From JANXUR01 sp038229415 (GTDB lineage: Bacteria > Acidobacteriota > Terriglobia > Terriglobales > Acidobacteriaceae), in assembly GCA_038229415.1 (NCBI GenBank), contig JBBROM010000005.1, positions 124,001 to 188,000 on the forward strand: a stretch of DNA of 64,000 bases, given 5' to 3'. Below, piece after piece: positions 42,173-50,237 of this stretch. A program made the translations under genes and the position numbers. The number at the start of each line of letters is the position of its first letter. The first letter of the stretch is position 1. The notes under the pieces were generated by a model, which saw only the letters and a list, made by a program, of their open reading frames with translations, was not told where the DNA came from and did no database searches.

Positions 42173-42655
42173 CTACTCAGCTTTGGTTTCAGCGGCTTCT
42201 TCCGTGCCAGCTTCCTTGGCGACCGTCACCTTGATGTTGGCGGTGACTTCTCGGTGGAGGCGGATGGGCACGGTATAGTCGCCGATGGACTTCAGCGGCT
42301 CGGGCAGCTGAATCTTGCGGCGATCCACGGCGGTAAAGCCGCGCTTGTCGAGCTCGGCGCTAATGTCGGACGAGGTGACGGAGCCGAACAGGTGGTCGCC
42401 TTCGCCGGCCAGACGGGTAAAGGTGAGGGCCACGGCGTTGAGTTGCAGCGCAAGCTCTTCTGCCTTCGACTTTTCATTGGCGGAGCGGCGGAGGGCGGCG
42501 TTCTTCATGTCCGCGATCACAGTCTTGTTGGCGGCGGTGGCCTGAATGGCGAGGCGGCGGGGCAACAAAAAGTTGCGGCCATAGCCGTCGGCGACCTTGA
42601 CCACATCGCCGCGCGAGCCCAACTTCTCTACATCTTCTTTCAGAATCACTTCCAT
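42173..42655 (-). CDS. rplI: 50S ribosomal protein L9
   Basis: Large-subunit protein bridging toward the tRNA exit side. 160 aa, slightly longer than usual. N-terminal MEVILKEDVEKLGSRGDVVKVADGYGRNFLLPRRLA is the L9 signature; a long central helix (ALRRSANEKSKAEELALQL) and the C-terminal domain (LFGSVTSSDISAELDKRGF) follow, with an acidic Ala/Glu tail. It is last in the rpsF-rpsR-rplI order. A repeat element separates it from rpsR. Confidence 0.97.
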   Translation of the reverse strand: MEVILKEDVEKLGSRGDVVKVADGYGRNFLLPRRLAIQATAANKTVIADMKNAALRRSANEKSKAEELALQLNAVALTFTRLAGEGDHLFGSVTSSDISAELDKRGFTAVDRRKIQLPEPLKSIGDYTVPIRLHREVTANIKVTVAKEAGTEEAAETKAE

Positions 42656-42683
42656 GGTGAAGCTCCAATCTTGTTGTTACAAA

Positions 42684-42783
42684 TTGCCAGTTCCCGGTTG
42701 TCAGTTGCCAGCGTGCTCAAAGGCTCGGTCAACCCGCGCTTCCAACGGCGCAGGCAACTGGGAACCGGCAACTGACAACTGGC
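42684..42783. repeat. CAGTTGCCAG-type inverted element before rplI
   Basis: GCCAGTTCCCGGTTGTCAGT (from 42685) is answered by an inverted block at 42753-42783 (CAACTGGGAACCGG, then CAACTGACAACTGGC). It is related to 29231-29371 and likewise sits just upstream of a start codon. Confidence 0.55.
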
Positions 42784-42788
42784 TCGTT

Positions 42789-43172
42789 CTACTTGTGGCG
42801 GCTGCTGAACGGCAGCAGGGCGATGTTGCGGGCCCGCTTGATGGCCGTGGTCAGTCCGCGCTGGTGACGGGTGCAGACGCCGCTGAGGCGGCGGGGCACG
42901 ATCTTGCCGCTTTCAATGGCGACAAAGCCCTGCAACACCTTGACGTCCTTGTAGTTGATCGCGGGAATCTTTTCCACGCAGAACTTGCACTGCTTCTTGC
43001 GGCGGAAGAACTTACGGCCACCGCCGCCTTCGCGGCTGCCGCCGGGGCCACCTTGAGGACGCGGACCACGCGGTCCGCCTTCGCGCGAACCGCCGCCTTC
43101 ACGCGGGCCGCCGTAAGCCGGGCGGTCTGTGCGGGGCGCTGGAGCACTACGTTGTACTGTTTCGTCTGCCAT
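42789..43172 (-). CDS. rpsR: 30S ribosomal protein S18 with RG-rich extension
   Basis: Small-subunit protein that pairs with S6. 127 aa, against about 75-90 usually. Residues about 1-55 are a Gly/Arg/Pro-rich tail (RGPRPQGGPGG) not seen in typical S18; the canonical domain begins at KFFRRKKQCKFC. Cys in CKFC and SGVCTRHQ mark the zinc-binding form. AGGAG before ATG 43172 decides the start over GTG 43175. It sits between rpsF and rplI. Confidence 0.95.
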   Translation of the reverse strand: MADETVQRSAPAPRTDRPAYGGPREGGGSREGGPRGPRPQGGPGGSREGGGGRKFFRRKKQCKFCVEKIPAINYKDVKVLQGFVAIESGKIVPRRLSGVCTRHQRGLTTAIKRARNIALLPFSSRHK

Positions 43173-43245
43173 CACTTCTCCTGAATCGTCGAAAATTCGT
43201 CAAACAAAGTTTTTGAACAAAATCGCTACAGCGAAAATTGCAAAA

Positions 43246-43734
43246 CTAAACCACGGGTGCGGGCGCTTCTTCTGCTACCGGGGCAGCGACCACGGGCGCA
43301 TCCACAGCCACAGCGGCCGGGGCCACAGCAGCGGCGGGCTCTTCCACCGCAACTGGAGCGGGAACTGCGGCCTCAGGCGGCAGCTTGGCGGCGGCGTGGG
43401 CTGCACGCTGCGCCTGCATCGCCTTGTGCTTGTCCAGCTTCTTCATTTCCTCATCCATGCGGACGGTGAGGAACTTGATGACCGGATCGGACACGCGCAT
43501 GCGACGTTCGAGTTCGTGAATCGCCGGGCCTTCGGACTCGAGGTGCAGCAACACGTAGGAGCCGTCGTGGAAGCCCTTGACCGAGTAAGCCAGATGGCGC
43601 TTGCCCAGCTTTTCAAAATTCTTGACCACCGCGCCCGCCGTGGTGGCGTGGCCGCTCATGGTTTCAATCAGCTTGTCCAGGTCTTCGTCCACCACATCGG
43701 GCCGGACGATGAACATCACTTCGTAATTGCGCAT
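43246..43734 (-). CDS. rpsF: 30S ribosomal protein S6 with Ala/Val/Pro tail
   Basis: Small-subunit protein that forms a heterodimer with S18. 162 aa, against about 95-135 usually. MRNYEVMFIVRPDVVDEDLDKLI and KRHLAYSVKGFHDGSYVLLHLE are diagnostic. Residues after about 115 form an Ala/Pro/Val-rich extension that is probably disordered. Order pth-rpsF-rpsR-rplI is the common bacterial arrangement. Confidence 0.96.
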   Translation of the reverse strand: MRNYEVMFIVRPDVVDEDLDKLIETMSGHATTAGAVVKNFEKLGKRHLAYSVKGFHDGSYVLLHLESEGPAIHELERRMRVSDPVIKFLTVRMDEEMKKLDKHKAMQAQRAAHAAAKLPPEAAVPAPVAVEEPAAAVAPAAVAVDAPVVAAPVAEEAPAPVV

Positions 43735-43772
43735 TGCATCCTCGTTTCTAAATCCGTACTACGCTTCGCACT

Positions 43773-44366
43773 TCACTCCGCAGCGTCTTCCGCCTTGCGG
43801 TTAAACCGATTCATCGCGGCGGCGGTGCCATCGCGCAAAATGCTTTCCACGGCATCCGACGCGGTATCGAGCCACTCGCCCAAATCGTCAATCTGCGACT
43901 TGCGGAACGGGGTCAGCACATAATCCGCTCCCGAAGAAAGCGGATGCCCGGGATGAATCCCCAGCCGCAGCCGCAAAACCTCGTTGGTGCCCGTCGCCTG
44001 AATCACGGAGATCATGCCGTTATGTCCGGCCGCCCCTCCGCGTTCCTTAATCTTTAGCGCGCCCAGCGACAGATCGAGCTCGTCGTAAATCACGATCAGG
44101 TCTGCTGGTGTCGCTTCGTACTTCATGAGCAGCTCGCGTACCGCAACGCCGCTCAAGTTCATAAACGTCTCAGGCTTGGCCAGCAGAACATCCTGCCCAC
44201 CGAAGTTTGCCCGCGCCGTCAACGCCCGGCAGTGCCGGTTGCGGACTTCGACGCCGCCCGGTCCAGCAATCCGACCGGCAATGCGGTCTACGGTGAGAAA
44301 GCCCAAGTTGTGCGGCGTCCACTGATACTCGGCACCCGGATTGCCAAGCCCGATGATCAGCTTCAT
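43773..44366 (-). CDS. pth: peptidyl-tRNA hydrolase
   Basis: Recycles tRNA from drop-off peptidyl-tRNA. 197 aa. KLIIGLGNPGAEYQWTPHNLGF carries the catalytic His; KPETFMNLSG and IVIYDELDLSLGALKIKERGGAAGHNGM are canonical. It sits 5 nt after the rplY stop, so it is probably translated from the same message. Confidence 0.96.
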   Translation of the reverse strand: MKLIIGLGNPGAEYQWTPHNLGFLTVDRIAGRIAGPGGVEVRNRHCRALTARANFGGQDVLLAKPETFMNLSGVAVRELLMKYEATPADLIVIYDELDLSLGALKIKERGGAAGHNGMISVIQATGTNEVLRLRLGIHPGHPLSSGADYVLTPFRKSQIDDLGEWLDTASDAVESILRDGTAAAMNRFNRKAEDAAE

Positions 44367-44371
44367 GAGCT

Positions 44372-45064
44372 TTACTTCTTCTTAGGCGCGGGAGCTTTGT
44401 CGTCCGCCTTCTTGGCGTCGCCAGCAGCCTCAACCTTGCCCTTTTTGGCCACTTCCGGCTCAGCCGCCGCAGCACCCGCTTCCGGTGTCGCCACCGCAGT
44501 TGCATGTTCCTTCACTGCCACAACGTGGGCTACGCCCTGATCGGCATCCGAAAGAAACGTGAGCTTGTCGCCATGGGGTAAGTCGCTTACACGCAATACA
44601 CCGCCAAAGGCGAGCTCGGTGACGTCAATATCAATGTGGCCCGGAATGTCATCGGGCAAGCACTCGACTTCGACTTCACGCAGCAAATGTTCGAGCATGC
44701 CGCCGCCCTGTTTCACGCCCACCGGAATGCCGGTGAGAACGATCGGCACCTTGACCTTGAGCTTCCTATCCATGGCGATGCGCAACAGATCAATGTGCAT
44801 CAGGCCGCCCTTGATGGGCTCATGCTGCCAGTCCACGATCATGGCTTTGGTCTGCTCGCCGTTCAGTGCGACGTCGAAAATGGTGTTGTGACCGGAGTCC
44901 GAGTGGAGAATCTTGTTGACCTTCTTGGGGTCTAGGGTGACGGGTACGGAGGACTTTCCCGCACCGTAAAGAACCGCCGGGATCATGCCGGTGCGGCGGA
45001 GCCGCTTAGCGTCGTTCTTGTCGCCAGCCTGACGTTGGATTGCTTCCAGAACAGTGTTTGCCAT
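44372..45064 (-). CDS. rplY: 50S ribosomal protein L25 (CTC form)
   Basis: 5S rRNA-binding ribosomal protein of the long, general-stress-related CTC type. 230 aa. The N-terminal L25 domain runs from VLEAIQRQAGDKNDAKRLRRTGMIPAVLYG to WQHEPIKGGLMHIDLLRI; the C-terminal TL5 domain (KVKVPIVLTGIPVGVKQGG...HIDIDVTELAFGGVLRVSDL) follows. A Lys/Ala/Pro-rich tail of about 40 residues ends the protein. It lies between prs and pth, the standard order. Confidence 0.95.
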   Translation of the reverse strand: MANTVLEAIQRQAGDKNDAKRLRRTGMIPAVLYGAGKSSVPVTLDPKKVNKILHSDSGHNTIFDVALNGEQTKAMIVDWQHEPIKGGLMHIDLLRIAMDRKLKVKVPIVLTGIPVGVKQGGGMLEHLLREVEVECLPDDIPGHIDIDVTELAFGGVLRVSDLPHGDKLTFLSDADQGVAHVVAVKEHATAVATPEAGAAAAEPEVAKKGKVEAAGDAKKADDKAPAPKKK

Positions 45065-45097
45065 AACTTTGTATTCCTTAATCCCGTTGCGTTATTC

Positions 45098-46216
45098 CTA
45101 CAAGAACAATTTGCTGACCGAGGTCTCTTCGTGGATGGACTGTATCGCCCGTCCCACCAAGCCCGCGATCGAAAGAACTTTAATCTTCGGTTCCTTGCTG
45201 GCGGCTTCCGTCAGCGGAATCGAATTGGTGACCACCACTTGCGTGAGTGGCGAGTTGCGAATGCGATCCACGGCTTCGCCGGAGAGCACCGCGTGGGAGG
45301 CGCAGGCAAACACCTGCATCGCTCCGTTATCCATCAGCGCCTGCGCTGTCTTTACCAGCGTGCCGGCGGTGTCAATCAAATCGTCCAGCACCAGGCACGT
45401 CCGCCCGCGCACGTCGCCGATCACATTCATTACTTCAGCCACGTTCATTTCGGTGCGGCGCTTATCTACAATTGCCAGCGCTGCTTCCATTTTTTTGGCG
45501 AAGAAGCGTGCCCGCTCCACGCCACCCGCATCCGGAGAAACCACCGTCAAATCCGGCAGCTTCAACTTCCTAAAGTGATCCACCAGCACCGGCGACGCGA
45601 ACAAGTGGTCCACCGGAATATCAAAAAATCCCTGCAACTGCGGCGTGTGCAAGTCCACGACCAGCGCCCGGTTTGCACCGGCGGTGGTCAGCAGATCGGC
45701 CACCAGCTTGGAACTGATCGGCACCCGCGGCTTATCTTTACGATCCTGCCTCGCGTAACCGAAATACGGAATCACCGTAGTGATTCGCCGGGCTGAGGCG
45801 CGCTTCAGCGCGTCAATCATCAGCATCAGCTCCATCAGATTCGAGTCCACCGGACGGCACGTTGGCTGAATCACAAACACATCCGAGCCGCGCACGTTCT
45901 CCAGAATCTGGATGTAACCTTCGCCATCGGCAAAGCGGCGTATATCCGCCTGACCGCGCGGCAACCCTAAAAAGGCCGCAACTTCATCTGCCAAAGGTAT
46001 GTTCGCCGAGCCGGAGAAGATCTTGAAGCGGTCGTGCGGTCGCGTTTGCTGCTTGCGCTCGCCCGCCTTATCTTTCTCTTTATCCTTTTCGGCAGGCTTT
46101 TCGCCGGGCTTCTCGCCAAGTTTGGCAATGGTTCCGGCGGCCGTGTTCACAGTTTCGCCTGCGGCGTGCATGGCAGACGACGATTCTTCGGACGTACCTT
46201 GCGTAATCCCGGGCAT
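45098..46216 (-). CDS. prs: ribose-phosphate pyrophosphokinase with N-terminal extension
   Basis: Makes PRPP from ribose-5-phosphate and ATP. 372 aa, about 55 longer than usual. The canonical enzyme starts around FKIFSGSANIPLADEVAAFL; residues 1-62 are Lys/Glu/Pro-rich (EKPGEKPAEKDKEKDKAGER). Motifs: FGYARQDRKDKPR, ALVVDLHTPQLQGFFDIP, VSPDAGGVERARFFA and the PRPP loop VLDDLIDTAGTLV. No start codon lies between the extension and the core, so the extension looks genuinely translated from ATG 46216. Confidence 0.94.
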   Translation of the reverse strand: MPGITQGTSEESSSAMHAAGETVNTAAGTIAKLGEKPGEKPAEKDKEKDKAGERKQQTRPHDRFKIFSGSANIPLADEVAAFLGLPRGQADIRRFADGEGYIQILENVRGSDVFVIQPTCRPVDSNLMELMLMIDALKRASARRITTVIPYFGYARQDRKDKPRVPISSKLVADLLTTAGANRALVVDLHTPQLQGFFDIPVDHLFASPVLVDHFRKLKLPDLTVVSPDAGGVERARFFAKKMEAALAIVDKRRTEMNVAEVMNVIGDVRGRTCLVLDDLIDTAGTLVKTAQALMDNGAMQVFACASHAVLSGEAVDRIRNSPLTQVVVTNSIPLTEAASKEPKIKVLSIAGLVGRAIQSIHEETSVSKLFL

Positions 46217-46322
46217 AGGCTGTTTTGCTCTCGTGCCGAGTATTTTTCCGGAAGGCGGGCGATTCCGTCCGGCTGCTTCACGTCATCTACAAATCAACTG
46301 CAAACTGCCACTGCAAAAATTT

Positions 46323-46396
46323 TGGCTGGGCGGCTAGGATTCGAACCTAGACAAAGTGCGTCAAAGGCACTTGACCTACCATTAGTCGACCGCCCA
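46323..46396 (-). tRNA. tRNA-Gln (anticodon UUG)
   Basis: 74 nt including an encoded CCA. Acceptor TGGGCGG pairs with CCGCCCA, discriminator G. D-arm GACT...GTC, anticodon arm AGTGC-CTTTGAC-GCACT with anticodon TTG, T-arm CTAGG-TTCGAAT-CCTAG. It lies between prs and ispE on the same strand. Reading CAA (and CAG by wobble), it is a likely substrate for the GatCAB route since gatB is present. Confidence 0.93.
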
Positions 46397-46446
46397 GTAA
46401 CGGTGAGACTTCTATTCTACCAACCGCGGGCAATCTGCACCGGGGT

Positions 46447-47520
46447 TTACTGGGACCGACTGGAATCCACCACCAACCGCTTCCAGTATTGTTGCCGCGT
46501 CAGGGTTCGCGTCACGCGCGTTTCCACTCCCTTGCGCCGCAGTTTTTCCGCTGCCGCGCGCGCTGAGTCTCCTGTAGCAAACAAACCGAATAGGGCTGAC
46601 CCAGAACCTGACAGCGACGCATATCGCGCCCCCGCACGCAAAAGTGCGCGCTTTACTTCCATCAGTTCGGGGTGTTGAGGAAATACGACTTGTTCGAAGT
46701 CGTTGACGATTTTAGCGTCTTTCTCAATCCCAGTTCGGTCGAGCTCGAGAAGCAGCGTCTCGGCCCGGTCCCCAACCCTGCGGATGGGAACACCGGAGGT
46801 ACGGCTCGCGTTGAGCGAAAACGCACCAAACCACCAAGAAACATAGTGGCCACAGAACTCACCTAGTGTAGCGGGCTGGGGGGCTTGCGTCAAATCGGCG
46901 ACGCGCGGCTGCGGCGATTGCTTTGCTTGCGCCGTCTGCTTCGCGAGTATCGCATCCCAGTCGGCGAATGCCTTTGGCGTGGAGACGCCCACGTTCGGCA
47001 ATGCGACGAGACAGTGGACGGACGGCAGCTCCGGCAGGGGATAGACCTCTTCGCCATGCGATACCCCGAGTGTCGTTCCGCCGAGGACAAACAACGGCAA
47101 ATCCGAGCCGACCTGGGCGGCGATCGCGAGTCGCTGAACCGGGCTAAGTGATTGACCAGTAACCAGTTCCAGCGCCAACATGACAGAGACGGCGTTGCCC
47201 GAGGCCCCACCGAGCCCACCTTGAATCGGCAGCATTTTCTGGATGTCAATCACGACTTTGCCGCGCCTTTTGAGCGCGGCCATCGTCAGCTCGGCGATGC
47301 GCCAGCAGGTGTTGGAAGAGTCCTTGGGTACGCGCACATCGGTGCAGCGAATTTCGACCGCAGGTCCGGTGGTCGACCCCCGCCGAATGTCCACGGTGAT
47401 GCGGTCATGCAGGCCGATTGTTTGGTAGATGGTGCGCAGCTCGTGGAAGCGGTCAGGGCGCAGCGCCCCAATGCGGAGGCCGAGATTGATCTTGGCGAAG
47501 GAGCGGACGGTGACGGGCAT
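46447..47520 (-). CDS. ispE: 4-diphosphocytidyl-2-C-methyl-D-erythritol kinase
   Basis: GHMP kinase of the MEP isoprenoid pathway. 357 aa, longer than the usual 280-310. Catalytic Lys10 (SFAKINLGL) and Asp140 (VGSDLPLF) match the known pair. The ATP motif reads LPIQGGLGGASGNA, with Asn where SSDA-type members have Asp. The C-terminal GSGSALFGLF is intact. A loop of about 35 residues after AFADWDAI (AKQTAQAKQSPQPRVADL) is an insertion. ispD and ispF are about 7-8 kb away in this window. Confidence 0.93.
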   Translation of the reverse strand: MPVTVRSFAKINLGLRIGALRPDRFHELRTIYQTIGLHDRITVDIRRGSTTGPAVEIRCTDVRVPKDSSNTCWRIAELTMAALKRRGKVVIDIQKMLPIQGGLGGASGNAVSVMLALELVTGQSLSPVQRLAIAAQVGSDLPLFVLGGTTLGVSHGEEVYPLPELPSVHCLVALPNVGVSTPKAFADWDAILAKQTAQAKQSPQPRVADLTQAPQPATLGEFCGHYVSWWFGAFSLNASRTSGVPIRRVGDRAETLLLELDRTGIEKDAKIVNDFEQVVFPQHPELMEVKRALLRAGARYASLSGSGSALFGLFATGDSARAAAEKLRRKGVETRVTRTLTRQQYWKRLVVDSSRSQ

Positions 47521-47600
47521 GGAATCTCTTCGGGGCGAAATCTACCACCGAGACACGGAGGCACGCAGAAAAAGGAATACCTGAAACTCGAAACCGTTTT

Positions 47601-48335
47601 TTACTTCCGCCGGTAGAAGATGTTGAACTCGAATCCCGTCGTTGGGGGAAACAGTTCCGCAATCATGCGCAGGCGCTCGGACATCGCACCAGGAGCCAGC
47701 AGCGGATAGTCGCGTTCCTTCAGGTCGTGATAATCCACATCGAGATACAGCGACAGCATGTAGATGCTCACTGCATCGGCGAACGCGGCTGACATATATT
47801 CGTTCTTGGCGCGCTCAAAATCGCCGTTGGGAGAAGTCGCCGCCTTGCGCGATTCGTAGGCGTCAATCGAAGTCTCGCCGCGCACTCCCGCGGTTGCCTG
47901 ATTCCAGACGAGATCAATGAATCCCTGCGGAATGCCAGCTTTTTCCACCAGCGCGTGGCCCACGTTGATGTAGAACTCGAACGCCACGGCAAACTTATCT
48001 TCCATCAGCCGGGTGGAGATGAACACGCACTGCGAGTCGCCGGAGGTGTAGTCGCGATGGCAGACGGCGTTGTCGCTAAGGGCAATATCGTAGCGGTCGG
48101 CGATAAGTGTCTCGTCGTCCTGGCTCACGGCCAGGGGGACGAAGTAGTACGCCTTGCGCTCCAGCGCCGCAGCCACGGTGAGCGGCACGGCAGCCACCAT
48201 GCGCTCCAGGTCGGCGTCGGGCATGGTGAGCGGGCCCACCGAGGCGTAGCAAACTCCATTGGGAGCCTGCGAAACCGGGAACATCCGCACCACTTCGGCG
48301 GGGGTGCGCGTAATCGCCTGCACTGCTTGGGACAT
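47601..48335 (-). CDS. conserved-looking cytoplasmic protein of unknown function
   Basis: A 244-aa protein without signal peptide or membrane helix. The N-terminal half (VCYASVGPLTMPDADLERMVAAVPLTVAAALERKAYYFVPLAV) is a mixed alpha/beta domain; the middle (FAVAFEFYINVGHALVEKAGIPQGFIDLVWNQATAGVRGETSIDAYESRKAA) and the C-terminus (AFADAVSIYMLSLYLDVDYHDLKERDYPLLAPGAMSERLRMIAELFPPTTGFEFNIFYRRK) look helical. No known motif was spotted. It lies 80 nt upstream of ispE on the same strand and may share its transcript. Confidence 0.6.
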   Translation of the reverse strand: MSQAVQAITRTPAEVVRMFPVSQAPNGVCYASVGPLTMPDADLERMVAAVPLTVAAALERKAYYFVPLAVSQDDETLIADRYDIALSDNAVCHRDYTSGDSQCVFISTRLMEDKFAVAFEFYINVGHALVEKAGIPQGFIDLVWNQATAGVRGETSIDAYESRKAATSPNGDFERAKNEYMSAAFADAVSIYMLSLYLDVDYHDLKERDYPLLAPGAMSERLRMIAELFPPTTGFEFNIFYRRK

Positions 48336-48393
48336 AAAGATGATTGTAGCGCAGGGGGGGCTTCAGCCTCGTGCCGAAGGCACAGCCTGAAGT

Positions 48394-48545
48394 AAGCCCG
48401 GTACGGAGCGCCGGGTTAGCTGCACGAAGAGGATCGAGTCCTGCAAAGACGACTGACCGGATTGCATTCGGCGTCATCCGTCCCTGCGGGACTGGGATTC
48501 TGCGTTTGCCTTAACCCAGCACTCCGCTGTGCTCCGTACCGGGCC
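48394..48545. repeat. palindromic element, second copy (one arm shortened)
   Basis: Left arm AAGCCCGGTACGGAGC then GCCGGGTT, lacking about 9 nt relative to 40711-40743. The right arm (48512-48545, ending CTCCGTACCGGGCCT) is complete with a few changes. The centre again has GAGTCCTG...GACGACTGA and GTCCCTGCGGGACTGGGAT. Confidence 0.7.
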
Positions 48546-48617
48546 TACACCAGTGCGTCCCTTTGGGCCGCGTATGGGGTCCTGGTGCCCGCTGAAACCC
48601 TGGTCTCTCTACTAAGC

Positions 48618-48668
48618 AGAATTGCCCCGCAGGATCGCGGGGCAATTCTGCTTCGGTCGAGATGACAC
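48618..48668. repeat. hairpin with GGATGACAC-type end
   Basis: Perfect stem AGAATTGCCCCGC/GCGGGGCAATTCT with a 6-nt loop, followed by GCTTCGGTCGAGATGACAC. The tail matches the family at 2677-2740 and 54532-54596. No T-run follows, so I list it as a repeat, although it could help end the HAF transcript. Confidence 0.55.
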
Positions 48669-48687
48669 ACTTACTAATACTTCTTGC

Positions 48688-48719
48688 TACTTACTGCCCG
48701 CTACTCACTACTTACTGCC
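48688..48719. repeat. two-copy 12-nt tandem at the HAF3 stop
   Basis: CTACTTACTGCC occurs at 48688-48699 and 48708-48719. The second copy contains the HAF3 stop codon (TAA on the minus strand), so a short piece of the gene end seems duplicated 20 nt downstream. Confidence 0.5.
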
Positions 48720-49752
48720 GCACAAATCCATGGCTCACATTCTTGGGTCCAATATACGATCCGGTAATACGGCCCTTGGAATTGATGGCGATGGGCAAAG
48801 TACCTTGTCCGCCGGTGGTTCCGGCTTGCGCTACGTCGAAACTGGTGATGACACCTGCAGTATCCCGCACAAAGCCGTGATACACATTGTCGGTCGCAGT
48901 CTGGTGGGTTCCGGTAACTACTCCCGTGTTGTTGATGGCCGTCTGGTAGCGCACCTCATTCAGTGAACCGAAGTTGATATCAGTAACATTCCCCCCGGCG
49001 TCGCGGATGAAGCCGATGCCATATGGGTCGCCACTTTGGGTAATCACTCCCGAGACAGTGCCAGAGTTATTGATGGAGCAGCCGGAAGTGCCGCCGCTTG
49101 CGTTCGGAGCGGAGTAGAATACGGCGCTGCCATCCAGATTGCGAATAAAGGTGGCGCCGATGCCTGACCCGGCTTGCGCGAACAGCCCAACAATCTGGCC
49201 GGAGTCGTTAATGTTGCATCCCAAGGTGGTGTTAAAGGGACCAAAGTCGAAGGTGGTGATGGTGCCATCCACGTCGCGGAGAAAGCCGTGATAGCCGCCG
49301 CCGCCAATGCCACAGTCGCCCCAGTAACCGCTGATCTGGCCGATGGAGTTGATGCCGCCGGGTTGTAGGGTGCAGGCTCCGGTGATGTCGAACTGGGTGT
49401 AGTGGCCTGCGGCGTCGCGGACGTAGCCGTGGTTTACGCGCGCTGAATCTTGAAAGTTGCCCGCGATCACTCCACTGTTGTTGATGGCGTCGGCACCTAC
49501 GATGACGTTGCCAGTTCCGGGGCCGTCGAGCGTTTCAATGCCGCCGCCGATGTGGCGCAGAAATCCGTGGGATACTAGGTTGACGTCGAAGTAGCTACCC
49601 ACGATGACGCCGCTATCGTTGAGGCTAGCGGGGTAGGTGCCCTTGGATCCGGGAACGTCGAACACGGTAATGCCAGAGCCTGCATAGGCCGCGGTCACAC
49701 CCAGCATACAGAGCAAAAGAGTGGCTAAGACGGAAGAGAGTCGTAAATGCAT
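48712..49752 (-). CDS. secreted HAF-repeat protein (copy 3)
   Basis: A 346-aa paralogue of the proteins at 39472 and 40983. Signal peptide from ATG 49752 (MHLRLSSVLATLLLCMLGVTAAYAG). Repeats of the form INNSGVIAGNFxDxxxxxHGYVRDxxGxxTxFD continue to the end (KNVSHGFVRQ). GGAGG lies just before the start. Its leader does not match the duplicated leader of the other two, so it diverged earlier or is regulated differently. Confidence 0.83.
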   Translation of the reverse strand: MHLRLSSVLATLLLCMLGVTAAYAGSGITVFDVPGSKGTYPASLNDSGVIVGSYFDVNLVSHGFLRHIGGGIETLDGPGTGNVIVGADAINNSGVIAGNFQDSARVNHGYVRDAAGHYTQFDITGACTLQPGGINSIGQISGYWGDCGIGGGGYHGFLRDVDGTITTFDFGPFNTTLGCNINDSGQIVGLFAQAGSGIGATFIRNLDGSAVFYSAPNASGGTSGCSINNSGTVSGVITQSGDPYGIGFIRDAGGNVTDINFGSLNEVRYQTAINNTGVVTGTHQTATDNVYHGFVRDTAGVITSFDVAQAGTTGGQGTLPIAINSKGRITGSYIGPKNVSHGFVRQ

Positions 49753-49914
49753 GGAGCCTCCAGAAAGGGACAGATTACGAGCTAAAACGCTGGGTGGGAA
49801 GAGCAGGACAAGGCTAACGCGATGAGGGTGCGGCGTCAACGGGAAAAATGCAGGCTTTGGGGGTAACCCATCAGTGTGGCAGCCGAACGATGCATTAGTT
49901 GCTACCCTAGTCGT

Positions 49915-50196
49915 ATGGCTTTGAATAGTTCTGCGAATGGTTCTGCCCGGCTGCTGCTTCTGCCCTTGCGCATCCTGCTGATGACGTTTGTGTTTTCTGC
50001 GATGACGATGGCAGTGGGGCTGGCGTGCGGGCTGGTGGTGATTGTGATTGGCGCAGCGGTGCAGGGCACGCAGCCGGATGTGGCGATGGCATATCGCAAC
50101 GTGGCATTTCCGCTGGTGAAGGCGGCGGCGGGAGTGTCATTTCTAGCGGCAGCGGTGCTGGAAGTGCGGCACTACCTCACCGCGCGGAAGCAGTAG
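49915..50196 (+). CDS. small membrane protein
   Basis: A 93-aa protein with two or three hydrophobic segments: LLLLPLRILLMTFVFSAMTMAVGLACGLVVIVIGAAV, then VAFPLVKAAAGVSFLAAAVLEV, ending HYLTARKQ. ATG 49915 is the first plausible start. It is unidentified, followed 41 nt later by a GATase gene on the same strand. Confidence 0.55.
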   Translation: MALNSSANGSARLLLLPLRILLMTFVFSAMTMAVGLACGLVVIVIGAAVQGTQPDVAMAYRNVAFPLVKAAAGVSFLAAAVLEVRHYLTARKQ

Positions 50197-50237
50197 GCGC
50201 ACGATTCGATCCGGGAACCGCCCGCTACAATGGAGCC

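Larger units (their letters stand above)
48336..48711. other. repeat-filled gap
   Basis: 376 nt between the unknown gene and HAF copy 3. It contains the second palindromic element (48394-48545), a perfect 13-bp hairpin (48618-48649) joined to a TTCGGTCGAGATGACAC end, and a short tandem duplication (48688-48719). No gene is seen. Confidence 0.6.

Noticed and set aside
46323..46396. tRNA-Gln as an attachment site for an integrated element
   Set aside because: No integrase, no repeated tRNA 3' end and only housekeeping genes on both sides.
46447..47520. inactive IspE because SSDA reads SGNA
   Set aside because: The catalytic Lys10 and Asp140 are both intact and the remaining motifs are normal, so loss of activity is not supported.
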